The translations under genes and the position numbers were made by a program. Below are positions 5,786 to 10,009 of a DNA stretch of 10,009 bases, piece after piece; positions within the stretch are counted from its first letter, which is position 1, and every line of letters begins with the position of its first letter. The notes beneath the pieces were generated by a model. That model saw only the letters and a list, made by a program, of their open reading frames with translations, searched no databases and was not told the DNA's origin. Location of the stretch: NCBI GenBank assembly GCA_003661945.1, contig QMXC01000024.1:1-10009 (forward strand), read 5' to 3'. Source of the stretch: Candidatus Bathyarchaeota archaeon (GTDB lineage Archaea > Thermoproteota > Bathyarchaeia > Bathyarchaeales > UBA233).

Positions 5786-5989
5786 TCATTCTTCTATTCT
5801 TGCAAAAATTATCAGAAAACCGGCAACTGCTAAGATTAAGCCCCAGAAGATGAAGAGCGCTGAAAACGACACGCCTAGGGGGTTTATGCCAGCCCAAGTG
5901 TCGTATATGAGAACCAACCCTACTATTAGCAGTAGGAATCCGAAAAACTTTCCAGCAAGCACCAATCCCGGAGTTTTCTCACTGCTCAT
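5786..5989 (-). CDS. Small two-helix membrane protein, unknown function
   Basis: A 67-residue protein with two hydrophobic helices, about 8-28 and 41-63, joined by the short loop YDTWAGINPLG and ending in the charged tail ARIEE. A hairpin with both ends on the same side of the membrane is likely. No family is recognised. GGTG at 5997-6000 on the minus strand, 7 bases before the ATG, supports the start. It lies 37 bases downstream of the DUF3795 gene on the same strand, so it may be the last gene of the top6B-top6A transcription unit. A TATA-like AATTTAAG inside the end of that upstream gene could give it its own promoter. Confidence 0.68.
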   Translation of the reverse strand: MSSEKTPGLVLAGKFFGFLLLIVGLVLIYDTWAGINPLGVSFSALFIFWGLILAVAGFLIIFARIEE

Positions 5990-6026
5990 TCTTACGCACC
6001 GTGATTAACCACAAAATAGAGAACTT

Positions 6027-6530
6027 TTACTTAAATTTATTCTGTTCACGGGACTTTGTTATTTTGATTTCATAGCTTTTTCCAGTATGATGCTCATAAT
6101 TTCTCTCGATTTTTCGGGACAGTAGGTTGAGCCAAGCTTTTTTCCCAAGTTCCATGAAAGATTTTGCGCGTTTCATCAGTTCTTCGTTTCCCACAACTTT
6201 TTCACATGGGAAGTCTTCGCATTCAAAGCAAAGGCTTAACCCTCGCGCCTCACAGCATCTGCGAATTTCGCAGTCGGGTCTTCCCGCGCCTTCTTTACAT
6301 GTTTTTCTGCATACTAGCCAGCTTTTCTTATCAGCGAGAAAAGCCAAACCTTTACGAAATTCCTTATAGTCGAACTCTCCAACTTCAGCAGGCATCCACT
6401 CTTGGAACCCATGAGCGTCAACCAGTTCGGCTAAAGCTTTCGCGAGCTTAACCAGCAACATATTCTCATAGTATCTAGCGCACGTGCTGCATGATACTCC
6501 GCAGTAAGTGTATAGGTTTTCAACGTTCAT
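6027..6530 (-). CDS. DUF3795 cysteine-rich protein
   Basis: The 167-residue product matches the DUF3795 pattern, a small presumed metal-binding family of unknown function. Eleven cysteines are clustered: C10, C14 and C17 in YCGVSCSTCARY, C74 and C78, C87, C92-C93, and C101, C104 and C109 in LCFECEDFPC. They could hold two zinc ions or an iron-sulfur cluster. Between the clusters is a helical segment, and the C-terminus is a basic helix followed by a short strand (SYEIKI) and a charged tail. The ATG at 6530 lies 15 bases after the end of top6A, on the same strand. Cotranscription with topoisomerase VI is therefore likely, though a functional link is only inference. Only a weak ribosome site (GTGA) precedes it. 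Confidence 0.85.
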   Translation of the reverse strand: MNVENLYTYCGVSCSTCARYYENMLLVKLAKALAELVDAHGFQEWMPAEVGEFDYKEFRKGLAFLADKKSWLVCRKTCKEGAGRPDCEIRRCCEARGLSLCFECEDFPCEKVVGNEELMKRAKSFMELGKKAWLNLLSRKIERNYEHHTGKSYEIKITKSREQNKFK

Positions 6531-6545
6531 GAGTTTTCACTTCTG

Positions 6546-7631
6546 TTACGCCTCTTCGAGTTTTGCAGGCAGGTATTCATCCACGATGAAGGTTAAACCG
6601 TAACGGCTGAACGCCTCCTGCTCCGCTTTCCTACCGATTTTCATGAAGGTTTTTATTTCCCGTTGCCATAGTTCGTCTTTGTAGCGGGGGTCGCGTTGCA
6701 GTTCCCGGAGCCTTTTGAAGTCTATGTCGCTCAACGGGTCTGTGGGAAGCTTGTATTTAACTATGTCTGTTGCCCAGACGCCGCTCCATTTCGCGTCTGG
6801 AGTGGTTAACTCTCTTACGTGTGCAGCATTGGCGGAGCCAGAGATGATGACCATGGCTATGTGCATTCCCCAAGGGTCTCCGTCGGTGAAAATGTAGACT
6901 GGAAGCCCCAGCTCCTTGTTTAGTCTGTGAATGAAGTGGCGGGTGGCTCTAGGCGCCTGTCCAGCCGTTAAAACCAAGAGTGCGTTGAAACGTTCGTGTA
7001 CGCGTTCTTCTATGAAACGGGTGAAAAGCCCGCCTTTCTCGATGGCTATCACCTTGTCGGCGCTGGTTTTAACGAACTCCGCCGACGTTAACGCGGGTCC
7101 AATCATTACGCCGTCCGGATGCGAAGTCAAATTCAACGTTCTTCCCTCGTAGCCTGGAACCGTGTATTCGATGGTTAGGTCTCCGAATATGGCTGACCTT
7201 TCCTCGGGGAAGATGTTGAAATCTTCCCGTGACCATCCGAGAACTGTTTCTAGGTCTGTTATTATGGCGTTGGATTCTTGCTGGTCTTTGAAAGACATTT
7301 CGTAGGCTTGTGCTGAATAGTATACGTCTCTTAACGTTGAGGTTTTCCGCTGCGATGTTAGTTCATGAGAGAAAAACGCTGCCCAAACTAGCTGCGTGAA
7401 CGGCCTTATATGCCGGATGTTTCTCGCGGTTCTTCTTACCCTTTTTTCGCCTAGAACGTATTGGCGGAGTTCGGGATGATAATAAATGTTGTCTATGGAG
7501 CGGCTCGGCATTTCAATCGAAGGGAAAACTCCGCGCGCCATCTGCTCATAGAGCGAACTACCAAACTTTTCTAAACTTTCTAAAACGGCTTTACGTTTTT
7601 CAGCTATAGAACTTTTAGTTTTCCAGCTCAA
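6546..7631 (-). CDS. top6A: DNA topoisomerase VI subunit A
   Basis: The 361-residue catalytic subunit of type IIB topoisomerase, homologous to Spo11. It cuts both DNA strands through a tyrosine-phosphate link so that a second duplex can pass, relaxing supercoils and unlinking chromosomes. A winged-helix (CAP-like) domain spans about 60-150 and carries TLRDVYYSAQ at 99-108. Y105 is the expected nucleophile, by position of the Spo11 tyrosine. The Toprim domain has E198 in VIAIEKGG and the metal-binding D250 and D252 in FTDGDPWG. All catalytic residues are present and the length is typical. The start is TTG at 7631, with GAGGAG at 7643-7648 upstream. The gene overlaps the end of top6B by 17 bases, consistent with coupled, equimolar synthesis of the A2B2 enzyme. 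Confidence 0.97.
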   Translation of the reverse strand: MSWKTKSSIAEKRKAVLESLEKFGSSLYEQMARGVFPSIEMPSRSIDNIYYHPELRQYVLGEKRVRRTARNIRHIRPFTQLVWAAFFSHELTSQRKTSTLRDVYYSAQAYEMSFKDQQESNAIITDLETVLGWSREDFNIFPEERSAIFGDLTIEYTVPGYEGRTLNLTSHPDGVMIGPALTSAEFVKTSADKVIAIEKGGLFTRFIEERVHERFNALLVLTAGQAPRATRHFIHRLNKELGLPVYIFTDGDPWGMHIAMVIISGSANAAHVRELTTPDAKWSGVWATDIVKYKLPTDPLSDIDFKRLRELQRDPRYKDELWQREIKTFMKIGRKAEQEAFSRYGLTFIVDEYLPAKLEEA

Positions 7632-9135
7632 ATTTTCTCACACTCCTCAAAAGTATTTCAACATTAGGCGGCTGGGATTTGCCAGCTAACTGCGTGGAAA
7701 ACTGCGCGATTTTAGGCAAATACTTGGCGAATATGCTTAGGCGTTTGCGTTCTCTGTTGACGTGTTCGCGCTTGGTTAGGAAGCGCTGCAAGTGTCGCGC
7801 GGCTTCTCTGATTCCGTTGAGGACTTCCCGTCTTACTTCGGGGCGGTCAGCGATGAACTCTTTTCCAACGGTCTTGTATGGAACTTTCGTGCTGCATATG
7901 TGAATCAGTATAGCGATAGGCATGTCGGGAGTAACTTTGTATCTTCTCCAGTTCATGGAACGTATCACTTTGACGGAAACGTCGCTTGCCTCGTCGTATA
8001 GTAGGGGGATGCGGTTCGCAAACCGGTAGATGGTGAAGTCTCCTTTCCGGGGGATTTTGCCGCCGTAAGCTATGGCGACTTCAACTATGAATGGATGCCC
8101 CGCGTAGGTGGAGGGGCGGCGTTGACAGACAGCCACAAATTCGGGTTCAAGCTCCTTCAGAATTCCTGCTTTCAACAAATCCTTGCCCAAAGGCGATAAA
8201 CAGCTGGCGTCTGGAGGCAAAAAGTCTTTGAAACGTTTCATCATACGGACGAGGTGCACGATTTCTTGATGCGTAAGCTTTCTGGGGTTTTTGCTAGGCG
8301 GGATTTTGCTGAACTCTAGAAACTTCCGCGCTGTTGTTTCGCCTACACGGTGGAAATGGGTTCTGAGAAAGTCAATCATGTTCCGGGTAGGTGTCACTTG
8401 TATGAGGCGTTGAAAGATTTCAACGTCCACGCCGTAGGGATGGGGCAGCGTCTCCTTCGGAGGCGTAGGCATCCGCGTTGTTACACGCGTGAATTTGTAT
8501 AAGCGTCCCCTCGGGTCAACGAAGGTTAAGTTCGCGTAGGGGTTAACCAGCGCCGTTTGTTTCAGGTATTCCACAATCTTTGACATGGCTCTGAAATAGT
8601 CGCCTTCCAAGCTGAACTCGACGATGGTGCCTCGCCACTGCTCCTTGTTGAGTAAAATCTTTCGGTCGAGGATTAAGGGCTTGTTCCGTTGAATGTCAAT
8701 CATCAAACGGTACATGTAGATTCGCGAAGAACCGGTGCTTGAAATCACCAGCGCGGGCTGATGAGTGGTTATCTGCCCGTAAAGAATAGCCATGGTTCCG
8801 CCAAGCCCGAAGGTTCCACGAGCTTGCTTTAGCTTATACTTGGAGCCGAACAAAACTTGACCAAACGCTGAGGGAATATGTCGCGCTGGGATGCCGGAAC
8901 CATTGTCCTGGACGCGTAGCTGATAAACCTGCGCTTCACGGCCTGCCTCGCCGAGAAACTTTAACCGGATGTATATGTCTGGCGCCACTCCGATGTTCTC
9001 AGCTGCGTCGAGAGAATTCTCAACGAGTTCTCGTATAGCGGAGTATATGGCGCGGGCTGGATTAGTGAAGCCGGCTATATCCCGGTTTCGGTAGAAGAAG
9101 TCTGAAGGACTTATTTCTTGAAACGTCTGCGCCAT
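7615..9135 (-). CDS. top6B: DNA topoisomerase VI subunit B (GHKL ATPase)
   Basis: The 506-residue ATPase subunit that dimerises on ATP binding and gates strand passage by subunit A. The GHKL fold shows the N-box in IRELVENSLDAAE at 34-46 (E36, N40), VQDNGSGIP at 75-83 with D77, and the glycine lid GTFGLGGTMAI at 107-117. A helix-two-turns-helix insert lies about 230-310 (GETTARKFLEFS), followed by the transducer domain, about 310-470, with VEVAIAYGGKIP and the switch-like RFANRIPLLYD. The C-terminus stops soon after the transducer, so the extra immunoglobulin-like domain of longer (about 600-residue) homologues is absent. The length is close to the shorter archaeal type. The transcript is probably leaderless or nearly so, because a TATA box lies just over 20 bases before the ATG. 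It heads the unit top6B-top6A-DUF3795. Confidence 0.97.
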   Translation of the reverse strand: MAQTFQEISPSDFFYRNRDIAGFTNPARAIYSAIRELVENSLDAAENIGVAPDIYIRLKFLGEAGREAQVYQLRVQDNGSGIPARHIPSAFGQVLFGSKYKLKQARGTFGLGGTMAILYGQITTHQPALVISSTGSSRIYMYRLMIDIQRNKPLILDRKILLNKEQWRGTIVEFSLEGDYFRAMSKIVEYLKQTALVNPYANLTFVDPRGRLYKFTRVTTRMPTPPKETLPHPYGVDVEIFQRLIQVTPTRNMIDFLRTHFHRVGETTARKFLEFSKIPPSKNPRKLTHQEIVHLVRMMKRFKDFLPPDASCLSPLGKDLLKAGILKELEPEFVAVCQRRPSTYAGHPFIVEVAIAYGGKIPRKGDFTIYRFANRIPLLYDEASDVSVKVIRSMNWRRYKVTPDMPIAILIHICSTKVPYKTVGKEFIADRPEVRREVLNGIREAARHLQRFLTKREHVNRERKRLSIFAKYLPKIAQFSTQLAGKSQPPNVEILLRSVRKFELEN

Positions 9136-9152
9136 CTATGGTTCCTACTCTC

Positions 9153-9161
9153 TATATTTAC
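9153..9161 (-). promoter_or_regulatory. TATA-like box for top6B
   Basis: TAAATATAG on the minus strand is centred 22 bases before the ATG at 9135. Usual spacing puts the transcript start at or beside the start codon, and no ribosome site is seen. A leaderless mRNA for the topoisomerase unit is therefore likely. Confidence 0.5.
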
Positions 9162-9218
9162 TGCTCTAGATTAATCTAACTGTTGAACACTTCTCTCTCA
9201 AAATCCTTACGGTATACA

Positions 9219-9227
9219 GTTAAATAG
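9219..9227 (+). promoter_or_regulatory. TATA-like box for the universal stress protein gene
   Basis: GTTAAATAG is centred about 41 bases before the ATG at 9264. The predicted leader is about 14 bases and includes the weak ribosome site GTGA at 9256-9259. It shares a 128-base divergent gap with the top6B promoter, without overlapping it. Confidence 0.45.
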
Positions 9228-9263
9228 GAACCCGTACCAAATACTCTTTCGGAAAGTGAACCC

Positions 9264-9737
9264 ATGTTCAAAACGGTTCTCGTGCCGATAGACGGGTCAG
9301 AAAACTCGATGAAAGCCCTAACCTACGCGGTTGAAATCGCCAAACAATTCAAAGCCAAACTCATCCTAATAAACGTCTACTCCCTCCCAAAACCCACACC
9401 CATAAGCCCAGCCATGCCCCTAGCCGGACCACCAACCGAAACCACCCCGCCGCTAACCATAGAAATAACAAGAGAACTAATAGAAAAAACAAAACAACGA
9501 GCACAAGAAATTCTGAAACGCGCAAAAGACGAAGCGGAGAAAAAACATGTCCCGGTTGAAACCATAGTAAAAGAGGGAAAACCAGTCCGGGAAATAGTTA
9601 AAGCCGCAGAAGAGAAAAACGTCGACCTAATAGTTATGGGCGCTCGGGGAATAAGCAAAATAAAAGAAATTCTCCTCGGAAGCGTAAGCCACGGAGTAGC
9701 CAGAAAAGCCCACTGCCCAGTGCTAATAATAAAATGA
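9264..9737 (+). CDS. Universal stress protein (UspA family), ATP-binding type
   Basis: A single Usp domain of 157 residues with a Rossmann-like alpha/beta fold, usually a cytoplasmic dimer. The opening strand KTVLVPIDGSENS (3-15) carries D10, expected to contact adenine. The nucleotide motif G-x2-G-x9-G-S is exact: G126, G129, G139 and S140, then VSHGVARKAHCPVLIIK, the usual dimer-forming end. This marks the ATP-binding subclass. Residues about 40-68 form a proline/threonine-rich loop between the second strand and second helix, a region that varies in the family. Biological role (stress survival or signalling) cannot be narrowed. Codon use is marked: all 20 lysines are AAA. It diverges from top6B and converges on proS. 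Confidence 0.95.
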   Translation: MFKTVLVPIDGSENSMKALTYAVEIAKQFKAKLILINVYSLPKPTPISPAMPLAGPPTETTPPLTIEITRELIEKTKQRAQEILKRAKDEAEKKHVPVETIVKEGKPVREIVKAAEEKNVDLIVMGARGISKIKEILLGSVSHGVARKAHCPVLIIK

Positions 9738-9779
9738 AATAATCAAGGAGAAACACAAAAACTTTATTGCAAATAGAGC

Positions 9780-9815
9780 CTTGATGGAACGTCAAGAGTT
9801 GGCTTATTTAAAGCC
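9780..9815. other. Two short inverted repeats between convergent genes
   Basis: CTTGA/TCAAG (9780-9784 and 9792-9796, 7-base loop) is followed by GGCTT/AAGCC (9801-9805 and 9811-9815, 5-base loop), next to the proS stop codon. They lie where transcripts of the stress-protein gene and proS converge. They could be bidirectional 3' hairpins, but stems of 5 pairs are weak and no T-tract follows directly. Confidence 0.25.
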
Positions 9816-10009
9816 TAATAGGTTAAGGCTATCCTGATTATGGTTTTTGCTGGTTTTCCGCAGAGGATACAGCTTCCCCCGGGTTTCGTCTGCGCCTCTT
9901 CAGGTACGCCTAGTATTCTCGCGTCAACTGCTTCCTCGATTTGTTGTCCGCATTCGCTGTCTCCGCACCATGGAGCTTCAACTATTCCGGCGCGTTCGCT
10001 TATCAGCTG
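9815..10009 (-). CDS. proS: Prolyl-tRNA synthetase, C-terminal end (partial)
   Basis: Only the last 64 codons are in the window; the rest lies beyond 10009. They match the C-terminal zinc-binding domain of the archaeal/eukaryotic class of ProRS, which charges tRNA-Pro. The fragment has APWCGDSECGQQIEE, then DARILGVPEE, then CILCGKPAK, so the four cysteines are at fragment positions 15, 20, 47 and 50. It ends IRIALTY, with the final tyrosine characteristic of this class, followed by TAG at 9815-9817. The frame runs open to the window edge, as expected for a gene cut by the window. The start, catalytic core and anticodon-binding domain cannot be assessed here. Confidence 0.93.
   Translation of the reverse strand, partial: QLISERAGIVEAPWCGDSECGQQIEEAVDARILGVPEEAQTKPGGSCILCGKPAKTIIRIALTY

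Noticed and set aside
5753..5833. 26-codon plus-strand frame beginning about 27 bases after a near-symmetrical TATA-like run, which would fit a leaderless micro-gene
   Set aside because: Very short, overlaps the 3' end of the minus-strand membrane protein gene, and resembles no known peptide. The AT run is better explained as the promoter of the minus-strand 74-residue gene.
7615..7631. 17-base overlap of top6B and top6A as a possible frameshift site
   Set aside because: Short overlaps between these two genes are ordinary in archaea. Both products have complete, correctly placed ends, and no slippery sequence is evident.
9377..9658. 93-codon minus-strand open frame inside the stress-protein gene
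   Set aside because: Antisense shadow of a gene with an exact UspA motif; the predicted peptide is low-complexity, rich in Ser and Phe.

Overview
This window is almost certainly archaeal. It carries both subunits of DNA topoisomerase VI, the archaeal tRNA-Ile2 agmatidine synthetase TiaS, the rRNA aminocarboxypropyltransferase Tsr3, and the end of an archaeal/eukaryotic-type prolyl-tRNA synthetase. AT-rich TATA-like boxes lie about 25 bases before probable transcript starts, and TTG starts are common (five of the genes as read here). The mix of small FUN14, DUF3795 and cohesin-like proteins with moderate GC suggests a Bathyarchaeia-like or related Thermoproteota lineage. That placement is inference. 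I see no tRNA, rRNA, CRISPR array or insertion sequence, and no gene-free stretch longer than 300 bases.

Left part (1-3300). A plus-strand gene encodes a membrane-tethered putative regulator: half zinc ribbon, winged helix, one membrane helix, then an external cohesin-like domain. Its promoter holds a perfect inverted repeat. It converges on a minus-strand FUN14-family membrane protein. That gene diverges from a small plus-strand single-helix membrane protein, and the two appear to share one TATA element. The small gene ends 3 bases from the end of minus-strand tiaS. Upstream of tiaS on the same strand is a stand-alone Lrp/AsnC-type ligand-binding (RAM) domain.

Middle (3301-5990). A divergent intergenic region separates the RAM gene from a plus-strand pair: the bifunctional NAD(P)HX repair enzyme (epimerase plus dehydratase), overlapping tsr3. 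tsr3 overlaps tail-to-tail with a small basic minus-strand protein of unknown function. Next on the minus strand is a small two-helix membrane protein.

Right part (6000-10009). Reading leftward from 9135, top6B, top6A (17-base overlap), a cysteine-rich DUF3795 protein (15 bases downstream) and probably the two-helix membrane protein form one transcription unit. top6B diverges from a plus-strand universal stress protein. The last 195 bases are the 3' end of proS on the minus strand.

Most of the window is informational housekeeping: type II topoisomerase, tRNA and rRNA modification, aminoacylation, and cofactor repair. The least ordinary item is the first gene, with its candidate operator and a possible internal translation start that would release the membrane/cohesin part without the DNA-binding part. 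No multi-gene novel system is evident; that gene is the best candidate for something undescribed.
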